Shown here: one piece after another, positions 8,013 through 17,408 of the stretch | How positions within the stretch are numbered: the stretch's first letter is position 1 | Layout: each line of letters begins with the position of its first letter | Assembly: GCF_030296615.1 (NCBI RefSeq) | Contig: NZ_AP027732.1 | Coordinates: 3,849,042-3,913,041, forward strand | Direction of reading: 5' to 3' | Origin: Frondihabitans sucicola | GTDB taxonomy: Bacteria > Actinomycetota > Actinomycetes > Actinomycetales > Microbacteriaceae | DNA length: 64,000 nt | Position numbers and translations under genes: made by a program | The notes under the pieces: generated by a model | The model's input: the letters and a program-made list of their open reading frames with translations, nothing else | Told to the model about the DNA's origin: nothing | The model's database searches: none

Positions 8013-11000
8013 GCCCTTCGCCTGAACCGACGCCCGGCCTCCTCCGAGGGTCCGCCCGGACGCCCGCGCCCCGCACTCTGATCGACGTGTTGAACGCCAC
8101 CGTCGCCGAGCACCCGGAGGCGTCCGCGCTCGAGGACGAGCAGGGGGCGCTGAGCTACCGCGAGCTGGCCATCCGCGTTCGGTCCGTCGCCTCGGCGCTG
8201 GGAGCGGCAGGAGTCGGGCGAGGCGACCGGGTCGGCGTCAGGATGCCGTCCGGCGACCGCTCGCTCTACGTGGTCATCCTCGGGGTGCTGGCCGCGGGCG
8301 CCGCGTACGTCCCGGTCGACGCCGACGATCCGGAGGAGCGCGCCGCACTCGTGTTCTCGGAGGCGGGGGTGGTGGGAGTCGTCGGGGATTCGGGGGTACT
8401 CGTCCGCGACGGGGGTCCGTCGAGCTGCTCGCGGCGGCGGCGTCCGGGTCCAACCCGTCGTCCGTGATCCTGCCCGCCCTGGCGCAGCCCGACGACGACG
8501 CGTGGATCATCTTCACCTCGGGGTCGACGGGCACGCCCAAGGGCGTCGCCGCGAGTCACCGCTCGGCCGCCGCGTTCGCCGACGCGGAGGCGCGCCTGTT
8601 CCTCGCCGGAGACTCGACGCTCTCCGACGGCACCGGTGAGGGCGGCCCGCTCGGGCCGGGCGACCGCGTGCTCGCCGGCCTCAGCGTGGCGTTCGACGCC
8701 TCCTGCGAGGAGATGTGGCTCGCCTGGCGGAGCGGCGCCTGCCTGGTGCCGGCGCCGCGGTCGCTCGTGCGGAGCGGAGCGGACCTCGGACCCTGGCTCG
8801 TCCTGCACGGCATCACCGTCGTGTCGACCGTGCCGACCCTGGCCGGTCTCTGGCCGGCCGAGGCCCTCGAGAGCGTGCGCCTGCTCATCTTCGGCGGCGA
8901 GGCACTGCCCCCGGAGATCATCGACCGGGTGGCCACCGAGGGCCGCGAGGTCTGGAACACCTACGGCCCGACCGAGGCCACGGTCGTCACGACCGGCGCG
9001 CGCGTCTTCCCGGGCGAGGCGGTGCGCATCGGCCTGCCGCTCGACGGCTGGGACGCCGCGGTCGTCGACGCGTCCGGCCACCCCGTCGCCGACGGCGAGG
9101 TGGGCGAGCTCATTATCGGCGGGGTCGGCCTGGCGCGCTACCTCGACCCTGCCAAGGACGCCGAGAAATACGCGCCGCACGAAGGACTCGGCTGGGAGCG
9201 CGCCTACCGCTCGGGTGACCTCGTGCGCTTCGAACGAGACGGCCTGGTCTTCCAGGGTCGCGTCGACGACCAGGTGAAAGTCGGCGGGCGGCGGATCGAG
9301 CTCGGCGAGATCGAGGCGGCCCTGCTCGCTCTGCCGGGCGTCGGCGGAACCGCTGCCGCGGTGCGGACGACCGACGCCGGCAACCAGGTCCTCGTCGGCT
9401 ACCTGGCGGTGCAGGGCGCCGCGGGCTTCGACCGCGCGACGGCCGTGGCCCGCCTTCGCGAGGAGCTGCCCGCGGCCCTCGTGCCGCTGCTCGCGCTGGT
9501 CGAGGGCGACCTCCCGACGAAGACCTCCGGCAAGATCGACCGCGACGCCCTTCCGTGGCCGCTGCCGCCGACGGGAGTCGACGAGGCATCCGGCGGGATG
9601 ACGCCCGACGAGGTGATCCTGGCGGCCGACTGGCAGGCGGTGCTCGGGCTCCCCGTCGACGACTCGGCCGCGAACTTCTTCGACCTCGGCGGCGGATCGC
9701 TCGCCGCGGCGCAGCTCGTCGCGAGAATCCGGCAGCGCGACCCCGAGTTCACGGTCGCCGAGATCTACGCCCACCCGCGCTTCGGCGCCATGGTCGACGC
9801 GCTCGCGCTCCGAGCGGGATCGGCCGCCACGCCGAGCGACGACTACCACCGCAGCAGCCCGACCCCGCTGCGGATGCAGTGGCTGCAGACGCTGCTCGGC
9901 ATCCCCCTGCACGTCCTGAGCGGAGCTCGCTGGGTGACGTACGCGCTCACGGCCTCGAGCATCCTGCACGCCGCCGGCCTGACCGCGCTGCCCGTGGTCT
10001 CGCTCTGGCTGCTGCTCCCGCTCCTCGTCGTGGTCGTCACTCCGTTCGGTCGCATGGCGATCTCGGTCGTGAGCGCGAGGATCCTGCTCGCCGGGGTGAC
10101 GGCCGGCGACCACCCGCGCGGCGGCGGCGTGCACCTGCGACTCTGGCTCGCCGAGCAGATCGCGCACCAGATCGGCGCGGTCGGCCTCGCCGGCGCCCCC
10201 TGGGTGAGCTACTACGCCAGAGCCCTCGGCGCCAGGATCGGGCCCGACGTCGACCTCCACGCGCTGCCCCCGGTCACCGGGATGCTCCGAATCGGCCGCG
10301 GCGCCTCCATCGAACCCGAGGTCGATTTGTCCGGCTACTGGATCGACGGCGACACCGTGCGCATCGGGGCGATCAGGATCGGCGCAGGATCCACGGTGGG
10401 CATGCGCTCGACGCTGCTGCCGGGAACCAGGATCGGCAAGAACGCGTCGGTCGCGCCGGGCTCCGCGGTCTTCGGCCGGGTGCGCTCGGGGCAGGAGTGG
10501 GCAGGATCCCCCGCAGCCCGACAGGGGAAGAACCGCACCTGGTGGCCGGCCTCGCGCCCCGCGGCCGCTCGCCGCTGGCTCGTCGCCTACGGCCTCTCGT
10601 CCGTCGTGCTGTCGCTGATCCCGGTCGCGTCGATCGCCGCCGGCGGAGCGGTACTCGCCACCGGGATGGCCGGCTCAGCGACGCTCGGCGACGCGTTCTG
10701 GAGGGCGCTGGCGCTGCTCGTCCCCGGGATCCTGCTGACCGGCTTCACCGCGGCCGTCCTCGTGGTCGCGTTCGTCCGGCTGCTCGCGCTTGGCGTCGCC
10801 GAGGGAACCTCTCCCGTGCGGTCGCGGGTCGGCTGGCAGGTCTGGAGCACCGAACGGCTGCTCGACCTCGCGCGCACGTTTCTCTTCCCGCTCTACTCGA
10901 GCCTGTTCACACCCGTCTGGCTCCGGCTGCTCGGCGCCCGCGTCGGACGCGACGTCGAAGCCTCGACGGTGCTACTGCTGCCGTCGATGACGACCATTCG

Positions 11001-11989
11001 CGACGGGGCGTTCCTCGCCGACGACACCCTGGTCGCCTCCTACGAGCTCGGTGGCGGATACCTCCGCGTGGCGCGCGCCGAGATCGGCGAACGGGCGTTC
11101 CTCGGCAACTCGGGCATGACCGGCCCCGGCCACGCGGTCCCGCGCGACGGTCTGGTCGCCGTGCTCTCGGCGGCACCCCGCACGTCGAAGCCGGGCTCGT
11201 CGTGGCTGGGCTCGCCCGCGGTGCGCCTCCGCCGGACCGTCGCCGTGACGGACGAAGCGCTCACCTTCCGTCCGCCGGCCGCCATCCGCACCGCACGGAT
11301 CCTCTGGGAGCTCGGTCGATTCGTCCCGGTGGTGGTGACCTGCCTGATCGGGACGCTCCTCGCCTTCGCGCTCCTCGCCATGACGTCCGCGATCGGCCCG
11401 GGATGGACGATCCTGCTCTCGGGACCCGTCATGCTCGTCGTCGGCGCCGTCGCGGCCTCGGTCTCGACCGTCGCGAAATGGGCCCTGATCGGCAGGATCA
11501 CGGTCTCCGAGAAGCCGCTCTGGTCGTCGTTCGTCTGGCGGAGCGAGGTCGCCGACGTCTTCATCGAGCTGTGCGCGGCGCCGTGGTTCGCCCAGGCGGC
11601 CGCGGGGACCCCTGCTTTGGTCTGGTGGCTGCGCTCCTCGGCGCCTCCATCGGACGCGGCGTCTGGACCGACAGCTACTGGCTCCCCGAGGCCGACCTGG
11701 TCCGCCTCGGCGACGCTTCCACGGTCAATCGGGGCTGCGTCGTGCAGACGCACCTCTTTCATGATCGAATCATGAGCATGGACACCGTCACCCTCGGCGC
11801 CGGCTCGACGCTCGGCCCCCACAGCGTCGTCCTGCCGGCTGCCACGATCGGCTCGCACGCGACCGTCGGCCCCGCATCGCTCGTGATGCGCGGCGAGGAG
11901 TCCCGGTCGGGAGCCGCTGGTCGGGAAACCCGATCGGCCCGTGGCGCGAGGTGCGGTTCGCCGACTACCACGCCGGCGCGACGTCCTGA
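8009..11989 (+). CDS. Pls/PosA-like membrane-bound single-module NRPS (three apparent frameshifts)
   Basis: A homologue of epsilon-poly-lysine synthetase. In order: an adenylation domain (FTSGSTGTPKG near residue 170; TYGPTEAT; YRSGDLVR), a carrier domain (FFDLGGGSLAAAQ, Ser for the phosphopantetheine arm), then membrane helices alternating with soluble left-handed-helix domains (hexapeptide-like VTLGAGSTLGPHSVVLP). Such enzymes join one amino acid into a homopolymer; the substrate cannot be read from sequence. The reading frame breaks at 8411-8415 (G5), about 11633 and about 11900. Adding one base at each site gives a continuous protein of about 1,327 residues, close to the 1,319 of known Pls. 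The stop overlaps the M1 peptidase start (TGATG). Automatic annotation would call it a pseudogene; assembly error is more likely. Confidence 0.82.
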
Positions 11990-13305
11990 TGGTCGGGCCC
12001 TACCTGCCCGACAGCGGAAACGCCGGCTACCGCACGCTCTCGTACGACCTGGAGCTCGCCTATCGGGTGGCCACGAACCGACTCGACGGCACCGCGACGA
12101 TCCGGGCGATCGCGACCGCCGACCTCACCCGGTTCTCCTTCGACCTGACCCGGCTGCGGGCGTCGAAGGTGAGAGTCGACGGCACGAAGGCGTCCCGCTA
12201 CACGCAGTCGACCGCCAAGCTCGTCGTCACGCCCGCGGAGACGATCGAAGCGGGCGAGGAGTTCGTCACGGTCGTGGACTACTCCGGGTCACCCGCGCCC
12301 CGCAACAGCGTCTGGGGAACCGTCGGCTGGGAAGAGCTGACCGACGGCGTGATCGTGGCGGCTCAGCCGAGCGGCGCCCCCACCTGGTTCCCCTGCAACG
12401 ACGATCCGGGCGACAAGGCCCCTTACCGCATCCGCGTCACCACCGAGCAGCCGTACGCCGTCGTCTGCAACGGGCTCCTCTCGCACCGCACGACCAGGTC
12501 GGGCAGGACCACGTGGGAGTACGTCCAGAAGGAACCCACCTCCACCTACCTCGCCACCGTGCAGATCGGCCGCTACGAGCTGGTGCCCGCCGTACTGGCC
12601 GGGGTTCCCGGAGTTCTCGCCGGGCCGCCCGCGCTGCGGTCACGCATCGGACACGACTTCGGGTCGCTACCCGAAATGATGACGTGCTTCGAGTCGCTGT
12701 TCGGTCCGTACCCGTTCGAGGGCTACACGGTCGTCGTCACCGAGGACGACCTCGAGATCCCGCTCGAGGCCCAGGGCATGGCGATCTTCGGGGCGAATCA
12801 CGCCGACGGCCGCTCCGGAGCCGAGCGGCTCGTCGCCCACGAACTCGCCCACCAGTGGTTCGGCAACAGCGTCGGCCTGTCGAACTGGGGTGACATCTGG
12901 CTCAACGAAGGGTTCGCCTGCTACTCGGAGTGGCTCTGGTCCGAGGCATCGGGTGGCACCTCAGCGGAGCGCCACGCCGCTGCCGCCCACGCCCGACTCG
13001 CCCGACTCCCGCAGGATCTCGTGGTCGGCGACCCGGGGCCGGACGACATGTTCGACGACCGCGTCTACAAGCGCGGGGCGCTCACCCTCGCGGCGCTCCG
13101 GGCGACGGTCGGCGACGACGTGTTCTTCGCGATCCTGCGCTCGTGGACCTCTCGGCACCGCCACGCCGTCGCGACGACGGCCGACTTCGTGCTGCTCGCC
13201 GTCGAGGTGTCGGGCGACCAGGAGCTGCCCGACCTCTTCGAGGCGTGGCTGTCGCGTCGGGCGTTGCCGCCGCTGCCTCCTGCTCACAGCCGCGGGCGGG
13301 CGTAA
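11989..13305 (+). CDS. M1-family zinc aminopeptidase
   Basis: A 438-residue metallopeptidase of the M1 (aminopeptidase N/leukotriene A4 hydrolase) family. The N-terminal beta-rich domain leads to the catalytic gluzincin motif HELAHQWFGN (HExxH) with the third zinc ligand in NEGFACYSEW, 18 residues on. The exopeptidase recognition loop normally written GxMEN is replaced by AQGMA. There is no signal peptide, so it acts in the cytoplasm. At 438 residues it lacks the C-terminal helical domains of long aminopeptidase N. It is translationally coupled to the upstream NRPS, which suggests a role in trimming or turning over the polymer; that role is inferred. Confidence 0.88.
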   Translation: MVGPYLPDSGNAGYRTLSYDLELAYRVATNRLDGTATIRAIATADLTRFSFDLTRLRASKVRVDGTKASRYTQSTAKLVVTPAETIEAGEEFVTVVDYSGSPAPRNSVWGTVGWEELTDGVIVAAQPSGAPTWFPCNDDPGDKAPYRIRVTTEQPYAVVCNGLLSHRTTRSGRTTWEYVQKEPTSTYLATVQIGRYELVPAVLAGVPGVLAGPPALRSRIGHDFGSLPEMMTCFESLFGPYPFEGYTVVVTEDDLEIPLEAQGMAIFGANHADGRSGAERLVAHELAHQWFGNSVGLSNWGDIWLNEGFACYSEWLWSEASGGTSAERHAAAAHARLARLPQDLVVGDPGPDDMFDDRVYKRGALTLAALRATVGDDVFFAILRSWTSRHRHAVATTADFVLLAVEVSGDQELPDLFEAWLSRRALPPLPPAHSRGRA

Positions 13306-13320
13306 GTCGCCTGTGCGTTG

Positions 13321-13339
13321 GACGCCGCCCGGCGGCGTC
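13321..13339 (+). terminator. GC-rich hairpin after the M1 peptidase gene
   Basis: An 8-bp perfect stem (GACGCCGC/GCGGCGTC) with a three-base loop lies 16 bases after the stop codon. There is no T-run, so termination is probable rather than certain. Confidence 0.5.
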
Positions 13340-13398
13340 TCTCGAGGGGTCTCAGCCATCACGCCTGGAAATATTGCCGCAGAGTATCGGGCTCCTGT

Positions 13399-13517
13399 TT
13401 GACATTTTATCTTTCGGTTCGCCAAACTGACGACGGGTAGGACGCTCTGTCGAGCGTCCTGCCCTGCCTCGGTCAGCTGCAACTGCTGAGGCATCCCGAT
13501 CGGCAGAACTACTGCCG
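13399..13517 (+). promoter_or_regulatory. Promoter element and structured leader of the lower-GC ABC operon
   Basis: A perfect TTGACA hexamer at 13399-13404 has no clear -10 partner at 17 bases. Downstream lie a 9-bp perfect stem (13439-13447 with 13452-13460, AGGACGCTC arm), an imperfect stem around 13466-13492 (TCAGC/GCTGA core) and a 6-bp stem CGGCAG/CTGCCG (13501-13506 with 13512-13517). Three successive hairpins just before a small peptide gene could form a regulatory leader or attenuator. The 235-base gap holds no other gene. Confidence 0.4.
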
Positions 13518-13540
13518 CTCGAGAATCGAACGGTACTGAA

Positions 13541-13786
13541 ATGCAACGCAAGAATAATCGCCGGAACCTGAGACAGAGCGCAATCGCGGTCGTCGTCCTG
13601 GCTTCGATGGGCGTGCTCGGTGTATCCACATCCGCCACCGCCGTCACACCGAACAGCGTCGCGGCAGCATCCCCTGCGACGTCGTCTGCTTCGTCTGCAG
13701 CAAGTGGAGAGCGTCACCCCGCCTCCCCGCCATCCCACCTCCCCGAAAGCCATGATGCAGAAGACTCCTCCACAGCAAACAGATGA
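13541..13786 (+). CDS. Small secreted peptide preceding an ABC transporter
   Basis: An 81-residue product with a clear Sec signal: basic start MQRKNNRRNLRQ, hydrophobic core AIAVVVLASMGVLGV and a probable cleavage after SATA near residue 34. The mature part of about 47 residues is rich in Ser, Ala and Pro, ends HDAEDSSTANR and contains no Cys. Its 3' end overlaps the start of the ABC ATPase gene by 35 bases in another frame, suggesting coupled translation. It could be a peptide pheromone, a bacteriocin-like precursor or only a leader ORF. No family is recognised, and codon bias is too weak to prove translation. Confidence 0.45.
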   Translation: MQRKNNRRNLRQSAIAVVVLASMGVLGVSTSATAVTPNSVAAASPATSSASSAASGERHPASPPSHLPESHDAEDSSTANR

Positions 13787-14720
13787 TTCAGGGCTGGTCG
13801 TCGATGGATTGACCAAGTCATACGGCCCCAAAACAGTCGTCGACCAAGCTACGTTCATGTGCCCGCGAGGCACTATCACCGGGTTTGTCGGCCCCAACGG
13901 CTCCGGCAAATCGACGACCATTCGAATGATCGTCGGACACGTACTGGCGACGTCAGGAACAGCGACCTTCGACGGAATCCCCTTCCGCATGCTTCCCGAA
14001 CCAGGCCGAACAGTCGGTGTTCTCATCGACGCGAGCGCTCAGCATCCGGGGAGATCGGTCCAGGAGACTGCAACACTGGCAGCTCTCACGATGGGTATTT
14101 CCGGCGACCGAACCAGGACCTGCCTCGCTGCGGTCGGTCTCGACTCCGTGCGACGAAAGAACGTGGGCGCGCTTTCGCTCGGAATGCGCCAGCGCCTGGG
14201 CCTTGCGATTGCATTGCTCGGTTCACCCCGATACCTCGTGCTCGACGAACCCGCCAACGGTCTGGATCCCGAAGGCATCCTGTGGTTGCGCGAATTCTTG
14301 CTCGGCTACGCTGCGAGTAGCGGTACCGTTCTTATCTCCAGCCACCAGCTCTCGGAGATCCAAGCCGCAACGTCCCGCGTCATCGTAATCGACCGCGGTC
14401 ACGCGTCACTCTCACTCCTCGACGAGCAGAGTCACCAGCCAGTCACTCGCGTCTCGGCCGCAGATCTGCAAGGTCTTTCTCACGCCCTGACTCTGCGGGC
14501 TGTCCCGTTCAAGCCGACGTCAGGTGGGAGAGCCCTGCTCGCATACGGCTCACCCGAACACGTGGGCCAAGCGGCATGCGCCGCCGGAGTCCCACTTTCG
14601 CTCCTGACCCCGGAAGAGCACACTCTGGAGCAAGCGTTCCGAGAAACGACTTCCGGCGAATACACGGGCGCAACCGGGAGCGACCTCCTGCCATTGCTCG
14701 CGAGCGAGAGTGCTTCATGA
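13752..14720 (+). CDS. ABC transporter ATP-binding protein (BcrA-like)
   Basis: A single nucleotide-binding domain of about 320 residues. Walker A is GPNGSGKST, the signature LSLGMRQRL and Walker B YLVLDEPANGLDPEG; the H-loop follows in SSHQLSE. The closest general type is the BcrA/lantibiotic-immunity or antibiotic-efflux ATPase that pairs with one small permease. Two adjacent ATGs at 13752 and 13755 are possible starts; longer in-frame extensions lie inside the upstream peptide gene. It overlaps the permease start by ATGA. The operon is visibly lower in GC than its flanks and contains no copy of the window's iterated octamer, consistent with acquisition from elsewhere. Confidence 0.85.
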   Translation: MMQKTPPQQTDDSGLVVDGLTKSYGPKTVVDQATFMCPRGTITGFVGPNGSGKSTTIRMIVGHVLATSGTATFDGIPFRMLPEPGRTVGVLIDASAQHPGRSVQETATLAALTMGISGDRTRTCLAAVGLDSVRRKNVGALSLGMRQRLGLAIALLGSPRYLVLDEPANGLDPEGILWLREFLLGYAASSGTVLISSHQLSEIQAATSRVIVIDRGHASLSLLDEQSHQPVTRVSAADLQGLSHALTLRAVPFKPTSGGRALLAYGSPEHVGQAACAAGVPLSLLTPEEHTLEQAFRETTSGEYTGATGSDLLPLLASESAS

Positions 14721-15448
14721 AGTGGCGGTTAGTCCGAGTCGAGCTTCGTAAATGCATCGACACCCGTGCATCTCGGACCTTGCTGCTGGTGTTTGTCGCC
14801 CTCAGTACCGGTGCGGCACTTCTGTCCTTGAGCACGTCGCCGACACTGAGTGAGTTCCTCGCCGCCGCGGTCCTGCCCTTGCCGTTGCTCCTGCCCGTTC
14901 TGGCAATCCTCGCCGTGACCTCGGATTGGACTCAACGATCTGCCGTGACGACGTTCGCCCTCGTGCCGCGGAGGCACCAGATATTCGCGGCACGAGCGTT
15001 GGCGGCGTTACTCCTGGTTCTCTCAACCGTGGCAGTGACAGTGGTGATCTCGGCCGCTGTCTTCGTCTGCCTTGATCCAGCGGAAGCCTCGCAGACGGAT
15101 TTGGACGATCTCCGCCAGACCGCGTGGTCCATCCTGGCAATTTCAATCGCGGCTTCACTCTCGGGCGTTGCAATCGGCTCGCTAGTCCTGAACACTCCGC
15201 TCGCCATCGTCATGACGATGCTGCTTCCCATCACCTACGACGTGACCATCGGTGCGCACTTTACGACCGTCGCGCCATGGATCTCCAGTCTTGCTTTCAG
15301 CCAGTGGCTTGCCAATCCGCAGTGGACGTGGCTCGCGCGCTTCGACAATACGATCGGGCTCGGTTCGGCGCTCTGCTCGCTGCTCCTGTGGGTCGTCACT
15401 CCACTCGCCGCCGGCTGGTTACGTCAGACGAAAAAAGAGGTCAAATGA
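14717..15448 (+). CDS. ABC transporter permease (ABC-2 type)
   Basis: A 243-residue polytopic membrane protein with about six hydrophobic segments, beginning with a short amphipathic stretch (MKWRLVRVELRKCIDT) typical of ABC-2 exporter permeases. It follows the ATPase with an ATGA overlap and is itself overlapped by the next small membrane gene (AAATGA). Together the genes would form an exporter or an immunity complex that removes a peptide or drug from the membrane. The substrate is unknown; the small secreted peptide upstream is a candidate. Confidence 0.8.
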   Translation: MKWRLVRVELRKCIDTRASRTLLLVFVALSTGAALLSLSTSPTLSEFLAAAVLPLPLLLPVLAILAVTSDWTQRSAVTTFALVPRRHQIFAARALAALLLVLSTVAVTVVISAAVFVCLDPAEASQTDLDDLRQTAWSILAISIAASLSGVAIGSLVLNTPLAIVMTMLLPITYDVTIGAHFTTVAPWISSLAFSQWLANPQWTWLARFDNTIGLGSALCSLLLWVVTPLAAGWLRQTKKEVK

Positions 15449-15710
15449 GCAACGACACCGGGAGCCGTCCCGGACGCATCCGATTCGACGTCGTCTTCGT
15501 GCGCTGCGTCGCGGCTCTCGTGCTTGCCGGAGCATCCCTGGTGCTGGTCCTGCTCGAGGCGAAGTTGTCACTCCTGCCCCTTGTCGCCGGGTTCGGCCTC
15601 ATCACCCGGGGTGCGCAGATCAAGAACCGGCACGAACCCCCATCACGTTCCTGCTGATGGTGCCGGTGATCGTGGCGATCGTCGTGTCGATGATCCGGCA
15701 GAGCGGCTAG
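15445..15710 (+). CDS. Small membrane protein of the ABC operon (one apparent frameshift)
   Basis: The frame starting at 15445 reads MSNDTGSRPGRIRFDVVFVR and two hydrophobic segments, then breaks at a C5 run (15637-15641). With one extra C it continues into ITFLLMVPVIVAIVVSMI, a third membrane helix, and stops at 15710, giving 88 residues. Without the correction it ends at 15657 after about 70 residues. It overlaps the permease gene by ATGA. No family is recognised; it may be an accessory or immunity subunit. No further gene is seen before the convergent acetyltransferase. Confidence 0.6.
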
Positions 15711-15751
15711 CCGGCTGGGGCAGCGGCTCCCGCGAGCGCTGCGAGGCACAG

Positions 15752-16258
15752 CTACAGGACGAGCTCGTAGCAGAGCGAGAACGGGATCGTCGACGCGTAG
15801 GGCTCGTAGATCGGGATCGGCGTGTAGCCGGAACGCTCGTAGAGGCGCACGGCCTCGGGCTGGCGATCGCCGGTCTGCAGGATGATGCGGCGAGCGCCTC
15901 CCGCGCGGGCGGCCTTCGCGAGCTCGGTCATCAGCAGCGCGCCGATGCCTGCCCCGCGGCGCGACGCGTCGACGATTACGCGCTTCATCTCCCAGTCGCC
16001 GCGAAGGTCTTTCAGCGCGGCGTGCCCGACGGGAACTCCGTCCGCATCGCTCACCAGCACCGTGACGAACACCTTCCCCGGATCGACGGCCAGTGATCGC
16101 TCCAGTTCTTCCTGCTCGGCGGGAGAGAGCGCGTTCTGCTTGTCGGCGTACCGCGCGTCCATCTCGACCTCCATCGAGTGGCGGAGGGCTTCGGCTCGGG
16201 GATCGTTCCAGTCGACGTGCTCGACGGTCAGGGCAGGGAGTTCGTTCACACGGAACAT
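15752..16258 (-). CDS. GNAT-family N-acetyltransferase
   Basis: A 168-residue acetyl-CoA-dependent transferase. The acetyl-CoA loop is visible as RRGAGIGALLMTELAKAA (motif A), followed by the beta-bulge region RRIILQTGDRQPEAVRLYERSGYTPI, where the LYERSGY element is typical of GNATs. The N-terminal half lacks any marker of the acceptor. The ATG at 16258 is the last start before the fold begins; the longer frame upstream runs through Arg/Pro-rich repeat DNA. It converges with the ABC operon. Confidence 0.82.
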   Translation of the reverse strand: MFRVNELPALTVEHVDWNDPRAEALRHSMEVEMDARYADKQNALSPAEQEELERSLAVDPGKVFVTVLVSDADGVPVGHAALKDLRGDWEMKRVIVDASRRGAGIGALLMTELAKAARAGGARRIILQTGDRQPEAVRLYERSGYTPIPIYEPYASTIPFSLCYELVL

Positions 16259-16793
16259 TCTGTCGCACGCCGCGGGGCGCTTGCGCGTCGGTGCGGGCGT
16301 CGGCGGGCTCGGGGTCGTGGGTGCGGGGCGGCTGCTGCGGGCAGGAGTCGGCGGGTCGGGGCCGCTGGCGGGCGTGTGCGGGCGGCTGTCGGCTAGTGCG
16401 GGCGGTAATGGGCAGGTGCGGGCGGTGCGGGCAGGTGCCGGCGAGTGCGGGCGGTGCCGGCGGGCGCGGGCGGTGCCGGCAGGAGTCGGCGGGCGTGGGC
16501 GGCAGTGGGCGGGTGCCCGCGCGCCCGCCGACAGCAACCGCAGCCCGCCCACACCACAGAGGCACCCACCCGCGGGGGACGCCCGAGGCGTGCCGCTCGC
16601 CGTCGGCCGGAGGCAGCGCGGGCACGTCGGCGGGTCCGGGCGGCAGTGGGCGGGTGCCCGCGCACCCGCCGACAGCAACCGCAGCCCGCCCACACGGCGC
16701 AGGCGCCAGCCACACGGCACAGGCGCCAGCCGCACGGCGCAGACACCACGCGCACAGCGCAGGCACCAAACGACGCGAGCGAGACCGCGGGCG
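16259..16793. repeat. GC-rich repeat region containing a duplicated 54-bp element
   Basis: This 535-base gap between two minus-strand genes has no believable gene. It contains a run of short GCGGGCGGT/GCCGGCGGG variants (about 16300-16500), then a 54-bp element at 16501-16554 that recurs at 16642-16695 with one mismatch, then degenerate GGCGCAGGCGCCAGCCACAC-like units to about 16770. Open frames here are Arg/Pro-rich in every phase, as expected from repeats alone. Confidence 0.8.
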
Positions 16794-17369
16794 TCAGGCG
16801 CCGCGACGCGCGAGCGCCACGAGGTAGCGACAGGGCGCCGCCGTCTCGTTCTCGTACGCGCAGGGCGCCGGGGCACCGAGCTGCAGACAGTCGCCCGCCT
16901 CGAGCCGGTGCGTGACGTCGCCCTCGTCGAACCGGAGGCTGCCCTCGAGCACCCAGATCTGGTGGTGGGTGAAGGCGTAGGAGTCGGCCGGGTACGCGAT
17001 CCTGACGCCGGCGGGGAGGTCGACCTCGACGAGTTCGATCGCGCCCCCGGCCCCCGGCGACACGGCCCGCCGCCGGTACCCCGTCTCGGGATCCTGCGAG
17101 ACCGACTGATCGGCGCGCGTCGAGATCCTGCCTGAGGCGCTCTGCCCCTCCGCCCGGGCGATCAGCTCGGACAGCGTCATCCCGAGGGCGGCCGTCAGGC
17201 GACCGAGCAACGCCGCCGTCGGCTGCACGTCGCCACGCTCGATCTTGCCGATCATGGCGCGCGAGACGCCCGAGCATTCGGCGAGCGCGCTGACGCTGAG
17301 GTCGTGCGCGAGTCGGGCGTCGGCGAGAGCTGCGGCGAGCGAAGCGGTGAGGGCATCGACATCGGTCAT
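16794..17369 (-). CDS. XRE-family regulator with C-terminal cupin domain
   Basis: A 191-residue transcription factor. The N-terminal helix-turn-helix spans about residues 8-65 (LSVSALAECSGVSRAMIGKIERG, QPTAALLGRLTAALG). A single cupin domain follows from about residue 105 (HHQIWVLEGSLRFDEGDVTHRLEAGDCLQL). In this family the cupin senses a small molecule. It is divergent from an acetyltransferase gene with 39 bases between starts and probably controls it. The ATG at 17369 is chosen; an in-frame start three codons upstream is possible. Confidence 0.88.
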   Translation of the reverse strand: MTDVDALTASLAAALADARLAHDLSVSALAECSGVSRAMIGKIERGDVQPTAALLGRLTAALGMTLSELIARAEGQSASGRISTRADQSVSQDPETGYRRRAVSPGAGGAIELVEVDLPAGVRIAYPADSYAFTHHQIWVLEGSLRFDEGDVTHRLEAGDCLQLGAPAPCAYENETAAPCRYLVALARRGA

Positions 17370-17408
17370 GACTGTCACTATACGACTCACTGTGGCTACT
17401 ATGGTGCC

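Noticed and set aside
13541-13786. Lanthipeptide precursor
   Set aside because: The mature region has no Cys, and no LanB/C/M-type modification enzyme is in the operon.
16259-16793. Arg/Pro-rich frames extending the acetyltransferase or standing alone
   Set aside because: All phases give repetitive Arg/Pro/Ala sequence caused by GC-rich repeats; none has a start site or domain.
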